Assembly: GCA_037176725.1 (NCBI GenBank)
Contig: JAZBRS010000011.1
Coordinates: 6,138,001 to 6,202,000 of the forward strand
From: Posidonia oceanica
Taxonomy: Eukaryota; Streptophyta; Magnoliopsida; Alismatales; Posidoniaceae
Direction of reading: 5' to 3'
Length of the DNA: 64,000 nucleotides
This document shows positions 32,889 to 44,502 of the stretch, piece by piece (positions within the stretch are counted from its first letter, which is position 1; each line of letters begins with the position of its first letter). The position numbers and the translations under genes were made by a program. A model generated the notes under the pieces. It searched no databases. It was given only the letters and a program-made list of their open reading frames with translations, and was not told where the DNA came from.

Positions 32889-33890
32889 GACTTGAGGCAT
32901 GTATCCTTGCCTTACAGAGTTTTTTTCTCCTTTTCTATTTTGTTCCATACATTCATTGCTTCACAATCTTGTATTTGAAAATTGCATCTGCATACATTCT
33001 TAGTGTTGCATACTCTCTTTTTTTAGCATCCCTGCAGCATATAAAATCAACATGCATTTGTAGCAGCATTAGTTAAAAAAAAAAAACAAAAAAAAATCAA
33101 TCATCTTCATTCATGATAATCAAAAAATCAATCAAAAAAAAATCAATCATACTCATTCATGATGTACAAAAATCCTCATAATCATGCCCGATGACGAAAA
33201 TCGGAATAGCTAGCCTGCTTGGAAAGAGTTTGTTCCTCCTCAATTGACACTACCTAGATGTCCTAGCAAGTGAGGGAGCCACCATCCAATAAAAAGAACA
33301 TAGCGAAATGTCCAAACTCCTCATAGGACCTGTACCTCCAGAGGGAGAGAAAATGATAGGCTGAGAGTGAGAGTGAAAGCAAAAAAAAAAAAGAAAAAAA
33401 AAGAGAGAGAAAAGAAAAGAAAAAGAATCAAACAAAAAAAATCAGTCAATAAAGGGCATACAAAAAAAATGGAAGACAGAAGTTGAAGATAGAAGTCGAC
33501 CCTAGAGAGAGAGGTGAGCAGAATAGCCCTATCCCTACGACCATCTTGGAGAGGAGTCGGAGTATATGCTTGGAAAGCCCACAAATCCTCCAGCGACTAG
33601 CCACCCTTGTCTTGCAGTAACTCTCCAGCACTAGACCAGGCGTTTTTACCTCCAAGCTAGGGATAGAGTAAACCTGCAAACCTATGAGGGAGTAAAAGAA
33701 AAAGAAAATAAAATAAAAAAGAGTAGGTGTAGGTCCTAGAGAGTTTGGCATGGAGCTCTGTTTCTCACCACACCACTTGACACACCACCCTCTGAGACAC
33801 CACCCATTCCAGAGAGCCACCTATATTCTAGGAGTCCAGGTAGAGTCTCATGAGTTAAGGACTACTCCTTCCTATATAGCAAGCATTCCT
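32889..33890 (+). other. Proximal 3' UTR of element B
   Basis: No gene. It contains A-rich stretches (33075-33155 and 33370-33470) and short stretches that recur, in inverted orientation, in the 3' UTR of E (38940-39590), for example around GGGAGCCAC near 33272 and the CTAGAGAG region near 33505. Confidence 0.7.
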
Positions 33891-33904
33891 AGCATTCCAA
33901 ATGC

Positions 33905-34262
33905 TGAGGGCAACAAAATTTGCATAAACCATGCATCTACAACAAAAAATGCATAAGTCATGCATAAGTAAAAAAAAACAAAAACAAAAAGTTTGCATAC
34001 ACCATGCATCTACAACAAAAATTGCATAAGTCATGCATAAAGAAAAAAAACAAAAACAACAAAAGTTGCATAAATCATGCATCCTCAACAAATCATGCAT
34101 CTACAGCAAAATTGCATAAGTCATGCATAAGAAAAAAAAACAAAAACAAAAAAGTTTGCATACGTCATGCATCTACACCCAAACTAGCATAAATCATGCA
34201 TCCTCAACAAAATTGCATAAATCATGCATATTCAGCATGTCAAATCAGTCATGCACCGAATT
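33905..34262. repeat. Tandem repeat of about 75 bp rich in CATGCAT
   Basis: About four to five imperfect units contain TTGCATAAATCATGCATC, CTACAACAAAA and an A-rich spacer. CATGCAT is present many times. The 3' UTR of E enters the same array at 38729-38755, exactly where B is inserted. Confidence 0.85.
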
Positions 34263-34374
34263 TTACATAAATCATACATACATCAATCACTTCTCTACTC
34301 TCCCTTTCGACCTTGCAAGGCATCGAACATTTCTCGACCAGTTGGGACAATACTTCCACCAAGGACACCACTCC

Positions 34375-34800
34375 TTGGTCTTATCCTGCTCGGGCTGGCA
34401 GCCCTAATTGCCTAGATGACATCTGTCAAAGTGTCTGGAGTTTCCTTCTTCGGGCTGGTAGCCCAAACTACTCGGTTGATGCCCGTCAAACTATCTAGCA
34501 CCGGGCTAGTAGCCCAAACTACTCAGTTGACAAGCACATTAGTTTTGTCTCCATTCTCAGCTCCTCGATGCCAAGGGCGCTTCGGCTGCCCCTTGGTATC
34601 TTCTGCCCGATACCAGGGGCATCTTTTCTACTGTCCCGTGGTATCACATTCCCGTTGCATCTCGCATCTGTGGTCACAAGTCATCCGACTTGTCATCACC
34701 CCTCCTGCTTGACAAACTCGCTAGCCTGTCATCGCCCTTGATGCCAGGGGCATCTTTGCTCCCTCCTGGTATCGTCTCTTCTTTTTTGGGCTAACACCCC
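34375..34800. repeat. Series of short hairpins of different sequence
   Basis: Three copies of GGGCTGGTAGCCC-type hairpins (about 34389, 34454, 34503) are followed by longer-range pairs built on ATGCCA(A/G)GGGC and (C)CTTGGTATC or CCTGGTATC (34566-34600, 34610-34646, 34738-34772). No gene. Confidence 0.7.
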
Positions 34801-34815
34801 AAATTGTCAACGGGT

Positions 34816-35845
34816 TTTGATAAGCCCAAAACTTATCTATTCTCTATTTCGGTTTGATAAGTCCGAAACTTATCTATTCTCTATTTCGGTTTGATAAGTT
34901 TGAAACTTACCTATTCTCTATTCCGGTTTGATAAGTCCGAAACTTATCTATTCTCTATTCCGGTTTGATAAGTCCGAAACTTATCTATTCTCTATTTTGG
35001 TTTGATAAGTCCGAAACATATCTATTCCCTATTTCAGTTTGATAAGTCCGAAACTTATCTATTCTCTATTTCGATTTGATAAGTCCGAAACTTATCTATT
35101 CTTTATTCCAGTTTGATAAGTCTGAAACTTATCTATTCTCTATTTCGGTTTGATAAGTCCGAAACTTATCTATTCTCTATTCCGGTTTGATAAGTCCGAA
35201 ACTTATCTATTCTCTATTCCGGTTTGATAAGTCTGAAACTTATCTATTCTCTATTCCGATTTGATAAGTCCGAAACTAATCTATTCTCTATTTCGGTATG
35301 ATAAGTCCAAAACTTATCTATTCTCTATTCCAGTTTGATAAGTCAGAAACTTATCTATTCTCTATTCCAGTTTGATAAGTCCGAAACTTATCTATTCTCT
35401 ATTTCGGTTTGATAAGTCCGAAACTTATCTATTCTCTATTTCGATTTGATAAGTCCGAAACTTATCTATTCTCTATTTCGATTTGATAAGTTCGAAACTT
35501 ATCTATTCTCTATTCTGGTTTGATAAGTCCGAAACTTATCTATTCTCTATTCCAGTTTGATAAGTCCGAAACCTATCTATTCTCTACTTCGGTTTGATAA
35601 GTCCAAAACTTATCTGTCTCCTCCTGCGACTAGCCAGTCCAAAACTTACCTATTCATCTTTTCCGACTGATAAGTCTGAAACTTATCATATCCTCTCTTC
35701 CGGCTGATAAGTCCGAAACTTATCTATCCCCTTTTCCGGTCGATAAGTCCGAAACTTATCTATTCTGGTCGATAAGTCCAAAACTTATCACATCATCCTT
35801 TTTTTTCGGTAGATAAGTCCGAAACTTATCATATCATCATTTTGC
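34816..35845. repeat. 37-bp tandem array of hairpin units, about 25 copies
   Basis: The unit starts TTGATAAGTCCGAAACTTAT and ends CTATTCTCTATTTCGG. About 21 regular copies run to about 35605, followed by degenerate ones to 35845. Each unit has GATAAGT facing ACTTATC across five bases, and TTCGG facing CCGAA across the unit border, so two alternative stems overlap. Arrays in the 3' UTR of Tat/Ogre elements are known and can seed satellites. Confidence 0.95.
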
Positions 35846-36181
35846 ATAACATACTAGGTAGTTGCATCCATGTTCCAATCGCTTAGAGCGACAGAGCTCA
35901 GCTATCCGCAGCGTCACAACATCCACATTAGCATCACATACACATGCATTGCTCATGCACCCCCAGCAGACTTTAGCGCTTATGAGCACCAACATGCCAT
36001 TAGCATTGCAGGATTAGCATCAGCATTGCATCCTAGCATTTACATTATGGCGACAAGCCATGATTTTCCGGTGCATCCACCGGATAAGTGACTTATGCCA
36101 ACAGCAACACTGCTTCCCCACCGACTACGGTCGTGGTGTCTTGTCAACCCTGAGCAGTGGCCTTGGTTCCCTCGACCTCGC

Positions 36182-36196
36182 TTAGGGAGGGGCATC
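36182..36196 (+). other. Polypurine tract of element B
   Basis: TTAGGGAGGGGCATC lies directly before the LTR start TGTAGACACCC. It shares GGAGGGGCATC with the PPT of C. Confidence 0.9.
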
Positions 36197-36429
36197 TGTA
36201 GACACCCTGATTTTGTAGTCCTTCGTCGGCGGTTTTCTCCCAAGAATGTGCTCGGTCGTGGCAGCCCCCACCTATCTACCAATCCAAAATCCAAACCCAA
36301 ACCCAATCCTAAAACCAATCCAAAACCCAAACCTAATCCCAAGACCTAAGCCTTGTCCTAAACCAAGTCCAAGCCCAAGCCCAAACCAAATTCCAACCAA
36401 AAAACACCCAAAAATATCCAAAAATACTC

Positions 36430-36557
36430 TCTAGGACGTTGGACGCTGTATGTACCTGCGTCGTATGTATGACACAAGAATACCCAGCGCCTAACGACTT
36501 TCAGGTCTTTGGGGTGTTGGACGCTATCTTCGCCAGTGTCCTACGTTGGACGCAGCT
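36430..36557. repeat. GGACGC-type inverted-repeat cluster in the LTR of B
   Basis: ACGTTGGACGCTG, CCCAGCGCCTAACG, GTGTTGGACGCTATC and TACGTTGGACGCAG lie within 130 bp in both orientations. The same words return in the modules at 37400-38205. Confidence 0.8.
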
Positions 36558-37394
36558 CAGATAGGCATCGAATACATCGGGACTGACAAAGAACGGTTTT
36601 GGATTCCAATCGCCTCCAAGAGTGCAAATACCCTTATACCCTCCATCCAGAACCTTATTCCAGCCATGCCTGCGACCCCTCGTTTCCAATTCCCACGTTA
36701 CAAGCCATGCAAACCACATAAAACTAGTTTTGGCTCCTCTTTCCAAACAGTCGGCACCCATTGACTAAGAGAGTTTTTTCTGAGAGCAAACAAACGCATT
36801 GCCACCTGAACTCTCACACCCCTGGCCACCTTGAGCTTGCCCAGACCCTTCACGAGCTCAGCCCAACCATCCAGCCACCGCCACTGCCGTCCAAACTTGA
36901 GAAAAAGCCGCCAGCGTCGAGGAAGCTACACCAAACATCAAATCAGGTAGGTGTGCTCCACTCCGTAGCTTTGAACCTTGTTCATACACTTACTTCAATA
37001 CATGTTAGATAATTTTTTTTCACTTTATGTCATTGCTTACTGAGAACATCATTTTCCGATGATGGGTTCTGGCCATGTTAGGCTGCCGGCCATTGAGCTT
37101 GGCTGAGAACCCATTCACCCCGTTGCTTGCATCCTTGATATCCTCTTGACCTTCCCGAGCCTCCACCATAAGTCCTAGCCGAGCACCATGGCTTCCCGGC
37201 CCTTCGACGGTCGGTGAACCCAATGGATTCCGGCGAGAGGCAAGCGGAGGTGGGGGGTATGTTTTATTCATCCTTTTTTCATAATGATTACATGGTTATG
37301 ATCGTGAATGTCTGTTCTTGCTTCGTAGATGATTTATACTTTGATTTGAACTGATTTGCATGCATGATTCTCTGAGAATCATTGTTAGTGCGTA

Positions 37395-38205
37395 GGAAGC
37401 TAAATCTGGTGCATCCTACATAGGACGCAACGAGTAGTAGTGTCCAACACCACTGAATGTTTTACAATCTTTTATTTTATTTATTTTTATCTTATTTATC
37501 CCAGGAATTATTTTGATCATTCTTTATGTTTGATTCATGTCCACTGCAAAGATTTCTTAACTATTTCTTATCATGCTGCTTTCCTGTAAAGCATTTAACA
37601 TGAAATATGCATTTATGTTTTGAATTCTACCTTAGAAATAACTTTTTTTTCAATTTAAATCTCTGTTTATGTGTAGGACGCTATTGTTTGTTGCGTCCTA
37701 CATAGGATGCAGTAAAGGCTTGTGTCCTACTTTTCTGAACAGTTTTTACATGTTTTCTATTTTCGGACATATCTTGATTATTTTATGTATTCTATTCATG
37801 CTTGTCTGCATAGATTTAATTTATCCTTCTCATGTTTCTTCTCTGTAAAATACTCTTAAATCTTAAATGGTTTTTCTCAATTTGAATCTCTGTTTGTGTG
37901 TAGGATGCTATCATTTGTTGTGTCCTACATAGGACGCAAGATATAGTCGCGTCCTACAACTCTGTCAGATTCACATTTTTCCTTTAGTTCTTTAAATGAA
38001 TTCTTTTGTCGATATTTGAGGTTTAATATTTGATGTCAGGGTGTATTAGATCTTATTACTCATCATATTTGTTTCATGGGTCTATTTGACAAGAATTTAG
38101 ATTGTTTATTTTGCTCCTGTTTGAGCATCTATATTTTTTGTGTTCAACACAGCAGCTTATTGCGTCTTACATTGGACGCTGGAATGCCCAGCGTCGAACA
38201 CCTTC
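37395..38205. repeat. Modular repeat of about 230-280 bp with palindromic cores (LTR of B)
   Basis: Four units have cores GCATCCTACATAGGACGC (37411-37428), GCGTCCTACATAGGATGC (37693-37710), GTCCTACATAGGAC (37922-37935) and ACGCTGG-loop-CCAGCGT (38176-38194). The spacers of the second and third unit align over much of their length (ATTCATG, GCATAGATTT/GCAAAGATTT, TTCTCTGTAAAA/TTTCCTGTAAAG). Confidence 0.8.
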
Positions 38206-38453
38206 AGTAGATTGATTTGGATTCTGCAGCTTTACAACTTTGGATTTGGTCCTATTTACTTTGATTTTTTAGCCATCCAGCATGATTTGCATGTCCATGG
38301 TGTTTTGGGGCATCTAACTCTTATTTTGGCATATTTCAAAGATATTTAGCATATTTTCATAAGACATATAGCATTTTCACTTGGCATGGCATAATCGCCC
38401 TCAAGCGTATAATAAATGGCATCATTGCCTACATTTAGCCACAAATGAGCGGA

Positions 38454-38525
38454 ATAGCCCAGAAAGACCGATTTTTTTGGGCGCATGGGGGTGCCTAACA
38501 CCTTCTCCATGCATAATCGGAGTCC
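38454..38525 (+). repeat. Conserved LTR block (copy in B)
   Basis: AGAAAGACCGATTTTTTTGG, then GGTGCCTAACACCTT and CGGAGTCC. Same order as in A, D and F. Confidence 0.85.
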
Positions 38526-38728
38526 TTGCAATGACTAGTGTTATGTCCTTGTTTTTTTTTATATATACATTTTCTGGTTTTCCATGTCTTCCCTGATTTC
38601 AAAATAGATTAGGTGGCGACTCCAAATTTTGTTTTCTTTTCTTCAGCCTTCGCCATTTTCACATCTCTCTTTTAGCCGTGACCCGCGATTCGGCACGTTC
38701 ATTCGAGCCGTTCGGTCACATGTTTACA

Positions 38729-39590
38729 AATTCATGCATGATTTATGCTAGATCTCTATGGCCCTCAGTATTTGGAGTGCTTGATGCCTACTGCAAAGGA
38801 AAGGAGCGGTCTCTGATTCACCAGACTTTACTCAGACTCCAAACTTTTTGGTGGCACTTCGGAATGGGTGATGATTTTGTGTTTAGATGGTGGTGTGGTG
38901 AGGACAGGCTTCATGCCAAACTCTCAAGGGCCTACACCTACCTTTTTTCATCATTTTTTTTATTTTATTGCTCCCACATAGGCGTGCAGGTTTCCCCTAT
39001 TCCTGTCTTGGAGGTAATGGACGCCTGGTCCGAGGCAAGGGGAGTTGCTGCTAGACTGGGGTGGCTAGGCCTTGTGGGACTTGAGGATTCCCCAGGTGCG
39101 AACTTTGACTCCTCTCCAAGGTAAATTGGAGGGACAAGGTTATGCTGCTCGCCTCTATCTCTAGGGCTGACTTCTGTTTTCACCTTCTGTCTACGTTTCT
39201 CTTTTATGCCCGGAATAGACATATATTTTTCTAGCTCACACTCTCTCACACCCTAGCATATTGTCTCCCTCTGGAGGTGTAAGTCCTAGGGGGTTTGGGC
39301 ATTTCACCTGTCCTCATTGAGTAGTGGCTCCCTCAAAGGTTAGGACATCTAAGTAGTGTCAGGTGAGGTAGAGTAGACTCCATCCAGAGCAGGCAAGCAT
39401 CTTCGATTTTCGTCATCGGGCTATGCTTGTAATGCATGACTATTTTTCCTTTTTTTCTTTTCCTTTTTTCTCTTTTTTCTCTATTTTTTTTCTTTTGATA
39501 AATAAACATGACTAAAACACATGGGGATGTAAATGCATGAAGTAAAAGAAAAGAAAGGGGACTATGCAAGGTAGAGGCGGCTTCAGGCTA
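38729..39590 (-). other. 3' UTR of element E (proximal part)
   Basis: It follows the integrase stop on the minus strand and matches the 3' UTR of B in order, up to the CATGCAT array (CTAGCATAAATCATGCATG at 38729-38752), where B is inserted. ORF-like stretches at 38678-39124 show no family. T-rich runs occur at 39440-39500. Confidence 0.8.
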
Positions 39591-40748
39591 CTAGTAGTAC
39601 TTCTTGAGGTAGCATGAGTTGACCGGTTCTGATTTCTCAACCTGGTCCATGTCCTCAAGGATTGTTGCACTGCTAGAGAAGACTCGCTTGATTAGAAAGG
39701 GGCCGTGCCAGTTGGGCCGGAATTTGCCTCGGCTGTTTGGGAGATGAATGGCTCGTAGGACCATATCTCCTGGCTAGAAGCTTCTGGGCCTAACCTTCTT
39801 CTGGTATGCTCTGGCCGATCGCTTCTGATAACACTGGGCATGATGCATGGCTTGCAGCCTATGTTCATTAATCAGGTTCAGCTGGATGCAGCGGTCTTCG
39901 ACCCATTTTGCTTCCTCCAGCTCAGCTTCTCACCGGATCCGCAGTGAGGGGATCTCTACTTCAACAGGCAGCACCACCTCCATACCGTACACCAGTGAGT
40001 ACGGGATTGCTCCTGTCGAGGTCTGGACTGATGTCCTGTACGCCCACAGTACGTATGAAAGCTTGTCATGCCAGTCCTTATGAGTCTCTGCCATCTTTTT
40101 CAAGATCTTTACAAGGTTCTTATTGGCAGACTCTACTGCGCCATTCATCTACGGCCGGTAAGGCAAGGCTCGGTGATGTCTGATCTTGAAGCTTTGTAGG
40201 TAGTCTTCGATCCTCCTGGCTATGAAGCCATTATCAGAGATAAGCACGTGCGGGACCCCATACCGGGCTATAATGTTGTTTTTGATGAACTTCTCTATAG
40301 CCACGGCAGTGACTGTCTTGTAGGAGGCTACTTCCACCCACTTGGTAAAATAGTCAATCGCCACGAGAATGAAGCGATGGCCATTGGAGGCTACTGGGTG
40401 TATAACGTCGATGACGTCAATCCCCCAGGTGGAGAAAGGCCATGGTGATGACATGCTATGGAGCTGCTATGGGGGAGCATGAATGAAATTCCCATGTATC
40501 TGACAGTTGTGACATCTGTGCACAAATTGGCAGCAATCTGCCTCCATGGTTGACCAGAAATAGCCCTGAAGCATGATCTTCTTAGCTAGCAACACACCGT
40601 TCATGTGAGGGCCACATGTCCCTGCATGGACTTGAAGCATCAGTGTGTCGGCCTCTTTCTTGCCTACACAGCGTAGGAGCATCTGGTTGTAGGATCTTCT
40701 GTAGAGATGCCCTGCTCCTAGCATGTATTTTAACGCCAGACATGCCAA
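39591..40748 (-). pseudogene. int: Integrase of element E
   Basis: The zinc finger is complete (HAGTCGPHMNG; CCQFVHRCHNCQIHG). The core has Asp in GIDVIDVI, Asp in LISDNGFIA (four residues after it missing relative to B) and Glu in NGAVESANKNL. The C-terminal part runs on through AYRTSVQTSTGAIPYSLVYG to YYLKKYY-like sequence and the stop at 39591. It is broken by several stops and by at least one frameshift downstream of 39930. It lies directly before the 3' UTR. Confidence 0.88.
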
Positions 40749-40826
40749 AGTCTTTCTATCTACTGCTGGGGCGTCAAGTGGGAGGCTGCCAGATTCCAGG
40801 AATACCTTGATGTCATGGTACCATGG

Positions 40827-41290
40827 CTACTCTTCTGTTGGATCCGCCTCTTCTATGCTCATGCAGTGTGCAGGTTGTTCCACACGAGTGACTGATACGT
40901 CCACTGCACGATCCTCGGGTATAGAGAGCCAAGATGCTAAGGTTGCTAAAGCGTCTACATAGGCGTTCCTAGCCTTGTTCATGAAAGCGAAGCGGATTTC
41001 TTCAAAATGCTCAATGAGCTTCAGCAGATATTCATGGTAAGGCACCAACTTGGGATCCTTGGTCTTCCAATCACCATTGACCTAGGAGATGACCAGCATC
41101 GCATCCCCATGTACATACAGCTTTCGCACATCATGCTCGAGTGCGACTTACAATCCCAGAATGCAGGCTTCATATTCTGCCTCGTTATTGGTGCAAGGGA
41201 AGGTCATCTTCCTTGCAAACAGGATCAGCTCTCCATGTGGCGTTGATAGGGCAACGTCAATGCCTTGCCTCTCCTGTTGACTACGCCATC
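40827..41290 (-). pseudogene. Archaeal-type RNase H of element E (frameshifted)
   Basis: The start (HLYFDGVVNRRG, first Asp) is near 41290. The middle with the Glu motif is shifted into other frames (remnants of TNNEAEYEAC and MRCWS in three frames). The end is open at 41048-40827 (YHEYLLKLIEHFEEIRF, NAYVDALATLASW, last Asp). It lies between RT-RH and integrase as in B, C and D. Confidence 0.8.
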
Positions 41291-41305
41291 AAAGTATAGA
41301 TGCCA

Positions 41306-43084
41306 CTATAGTTCGTCTTCATGATCCTTCTGCTCGGAATCCTCCATGGCGAACAGGATGTCTTCATCAGGAAACTGTGTCTGCAGTGGCTGATATTCAG
41401 GTAGTGGGAAGTCAGCCAGATGGTCTACCATGGCTTGTCCCTTCATTGATTTCTGCGTGACGAAGGTGATGTCATATTGAGATAGTAACACTTGCCACTT
41501 GACACATCTGCCCACCATAGCCAGCTTCTAAAAGAGGAACTTGATGGGGTCATGCCAACATAGGAGCTGAACTGGGTATGCCATCATGTAGTGCCTTAGC
41601 TTCTGTGCGGCCCAGACAAGAGATAGGCAGGTTTTCTCTATAGTGCTATACCTGGCTTCGCAATCATTAAATTTCTTGCTCAGGTAATAGATGGCACGCT
41701 CCTTTCTACCTGATTCATCATGTTGGCCCAAGACTGCGCCCATGGAATGCTGTGTGGTAAAAATGTAGAGAATCAGAGGTCTCCCCGGTGTGGGAGGAAC
41801 CAAAACAGGAGGCTTGACCAGGAGCTGCTTGATCTTGTCAAATGCAGCCTAGCACTCCTCGCTCTAGCTGATCTGTGCATTCTTCCTTAGGAACTTGAAT
41901 ATCGGTTCGCAGATGGGTGTGAATTGTGCAATGAATCGACTGATATATTGCAACCTCCCCAACAATCCCCAGATCTCCTTTTCGGTCTTGGGGGGTGGCA
42001 TCTCCACTATGGCTCTCGCCTTGCTCGGGTCTACCTCGATTCCCCTCTGACTGACAATATATCCTAGGAGTTTTCTGGAAGACACCCCGAATACACATTT
42101 GTTGGGGTTGAGGTGGAGCTTGTACTTCCTTAGGCGATCAAAGAGCTTCTTTAGGTAGGCAAGGTGATCCCTGGGTTCTCTGGACTTAGCAATCATGTCA
42201 TCCACGTAAACCTCAACTTCTTGGTGCATGAGGTCGTAGAACAGTGCTGTCATGGCCCTCTGATAAGTTGCACTAGCGTTTTTGAGCCCAAATGGCATAA
42301 CCTGATAGCAGAATACTACCCAAAGAGTGATGAAAGATGTCTTTTCCATATCCTCTTCTGTCATTCTGATTTGGTTATAGCCGGAGAAGTTGTCCATGAA
42401 GGAGAGCATTTTGTGGCCCGTTGTGTTGTCGACTAGGACATTGATGTGTGGCAATGGGAAATCATCCTTGGGACTCGCCCTGTTCAGGTCCCCGTAGTTT
42501 ATGCACATGCGGACCCAGTCGTCCTTCTTAGGCACTAACACAACATTTGCAAGCCATTCAGGGTACAGGACGACCTTGAGAAAACTGACATTATGCTACT
42601 TCATAATCTCTTCTTTGATCTTGAGCAGCCACTGTGGTCGCCATCTCCTTAGCTTCTGCTTCACTGGCTTTTTATCTGGCTTCAGTGGCAGGTTGTACAC
42701 TACTATCTTGACATCGAGGCAGACCATGTCATCATAACTCTAGGCAAAGACGTCTGCATATTCCCTAAGGAACGCAATGAATTCTGCTCTAGCCTGGGGT
42801 GACAGTTGGGTGCTGATGTGGACCTCTTTGCCATCTTCAGTTGTGCCAATGTTGATAACCTCCGTCTCTTCTTCGACGTGGAGGTTAGGGCCCTCTAGGT
42901 CATCATCGTAGGGCTGAAACTCAGGCGATGGTTCATCATTCTCATCTACGCCAGTCTCGTCTTCTTTTTCATAGGCTATAAGCTTAGAGAGGATCTCCTT
43001 CTCAATGGTTGTATCTGTAATATCGAAGGAGTGAATGTGTTCCACCTCTTGGCCTTGATGGCACTTCATGATAGTTACGCTCAC
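41306..43084 (-). pseudogene. RT: RT and RNase H of element E
   Basis: It starts with the acidic linker (MSVTIMKCHQGQEVEHIHSF, 43084). RT follows (DWVRMCINYGDLNRASPKDD, SFMDNFSGYNQIRMTEEDME, catalytic EVYVDDMIAKSR at about 42195), then RNase H (TTQHSMGAVLGQHDESGRKE, RHYMMAYPVQLLCWHD). TAG stops for Gln and Trp occur near 41850 and 41865 and at 41525. Otherwise the same frame recurs. E and D are alike over hundreds of residues. Confidence 0.9.
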
Positions 43085-44502
43085 TCGAGTATTTCTGTAT
43101 GCTTGGTGGGTGACCTCTGCTTGGGTAGCCTCTGGTTCTATTGATTGGTTTGGCTCTTTTGCCTATTTTGCTGTCACTGCTGCTGCTGCTGTCTGTGCTA
43201 TCTGTGCTGTCTGTGCTACTGTCTATGCCATTGTCTCCTCGTCTGCATTTCCTGATGTACTTGTGGGGGGTATGTTGGACTGGAAGTTGTCCTCTGGGTG
43301 ACTGATTTGTGTACTGTCGCCTGTTGCACTGCCTGAGCGGGGCATGTGCTGTATGAACCACCTAGACCCGCCTCCCGGCTACGGAGTAATCAACTCATCT
43401 AGTCTAGTGGGTGCTGCCGCTGACTCTTCTTTTAAGACCATGATTGAAAGATGGTCTTTCTGCAGGGAGGGATCCATGACCACGGCTTTCCCTTTCTTCA
43501 CTGCCTACTGTTCTGCTGCATCCTCTGCCAATGCTGTCAGCTGCTATTGGAACAGTAGCTCCAAGTCTCTGAGCATGCTGTCTACCAGGGCCTCTGCAGC
43601 CATTCCTTCCTCGTCACTTGAGGGTGAGTCGACGTAATAGGCATTGACGGCCTCTTCAGACTCTTGCTCGGTTATTCCCTCGCCTGCGTGACCGCCTCTG
43701 GTTGTTAAGTGCACCACTGCCTGGAGTGTCTGTCCTGCTGCCGGCTGCGCTAGCTGGCTGACTGACTGATCTCCTGACGTGACTGACCGTGGTGCTGTGG
43801 CAATCAGGGATGCAAACAGGCTAGCCAGTGGTGCAACTAGCGGGTGTGCTGACAGAATTATTGCTGTGGCTGGAGGGGAGGTGGAAGTGCTCCTCTACAG
43901 GGCAGATGACTGGATGGTTGTGCCAGGCGAGGAACCACCTGCATCTGCTGGTGATGGTGGTTGCATGGCCGAAGATTCCTTGGGGGTCCACAACAAGGCT
44001 CGATTTGTTGAGGCAGGTGGCTGTATGACTGATGGAGCCACCTACATTGTTGGTGATGCGACTACTGAAGTGGGTTGAGTCGCGGAGCCGGCTAAACTGA
44101 CTGACTGAATTGCCAGAGAGGGTGATAGCTGTGCTGATGCGACTGCGACCGCAGGTGGACTGGTGAACAGTGCCTGAGGATGTGGTCCTGACTACGGAGC
44201 TACTGCTGTGGCTGTCAAAGGTGCTGGTGAAACTGTAGAAAGGGGAGAGACTGTCAATTCTGACACAGAGCCCGCTGAGTCTGCCGCTGTATCAGTAGAG
44301 GGGAGGGCTAGGCAAACTGACCGGGATGTTGCTGGGCTGCAGCTTGGCTTGTGTTCGAGTCTAGGACACCTGCATTAGTAAAGTTAGTGAGGTCCCAAGG
44401 GATCATGATCTTCCGATTTCTCGAGTGCAAGCGCTCACCATCACGGGACTGCCAGTCGTACCCCAGACCTTCAAAGTCTTTCCGTTCCTCAACCGTGATT
44501 GG
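43085..44502 (-). pseudogene. Protease-RT linker of element E
   Basis: About 1.4 kb between protease and RT, with short broken frames rich in Ser, Thr, Ala, Gln and Val. It matches 58010-59340 of D. I see no catalytic motif. In Ogre elements an intron lies in this interval, but I could not fix splice sites here. Confidence 0.6.

Larger units (their letters stand above)
6942..38728 (+). mobile_element. Element B: Tat/Ogre-like Ty3-gypsy retrotransposon, split by C and cut by A
   Basis: Two separated pieces belong together: 6942-9777 (protease-RT linker, RT, RNase H, archaeal RNase H) and 31687-38728 (integrase, 3' UTR, PPT, 3' LTR). The pol text stops at 9777 and resumes at 31687 across a GATAC duplication, with C between. 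The gag and 5' LTR of B lie left of element A, outside the window. At the right end B abuts E in the middle of E's 3' UTR, so B jumped into E. One frame runs through the whole 5' piece, broken only by stops, so B is fairly well preserved apart from deamination. Confidence 0.88.
36197..38728 (+). repeat. 3' LTR of element B (2532 bp)
   Basis: It starts TGTAGACACCCTG after the PPT and ends GTTTACA at 38728, where the sequence changes to E in inverted orientation. An AAACCC-rich start (36280-36420) is followed by GGACGC-type near-palindromes at 36430-36557 and then at about 230-280-bp steps (centres near 37420, 37702, 37929, 38170), a TATA-like stretch (38408-38416) and the conserved LTR block. 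ORFs inside (for example 36761-37012) show no known family. Confidence 0.88.

Noticed and set aside
34816..35845. CRISPR-like array
   Set aside because: Units are contiguous 37-bp repeats with no unique spacers and no cas genes, in plant DNA; it is a 3' UTR tandem repeat.
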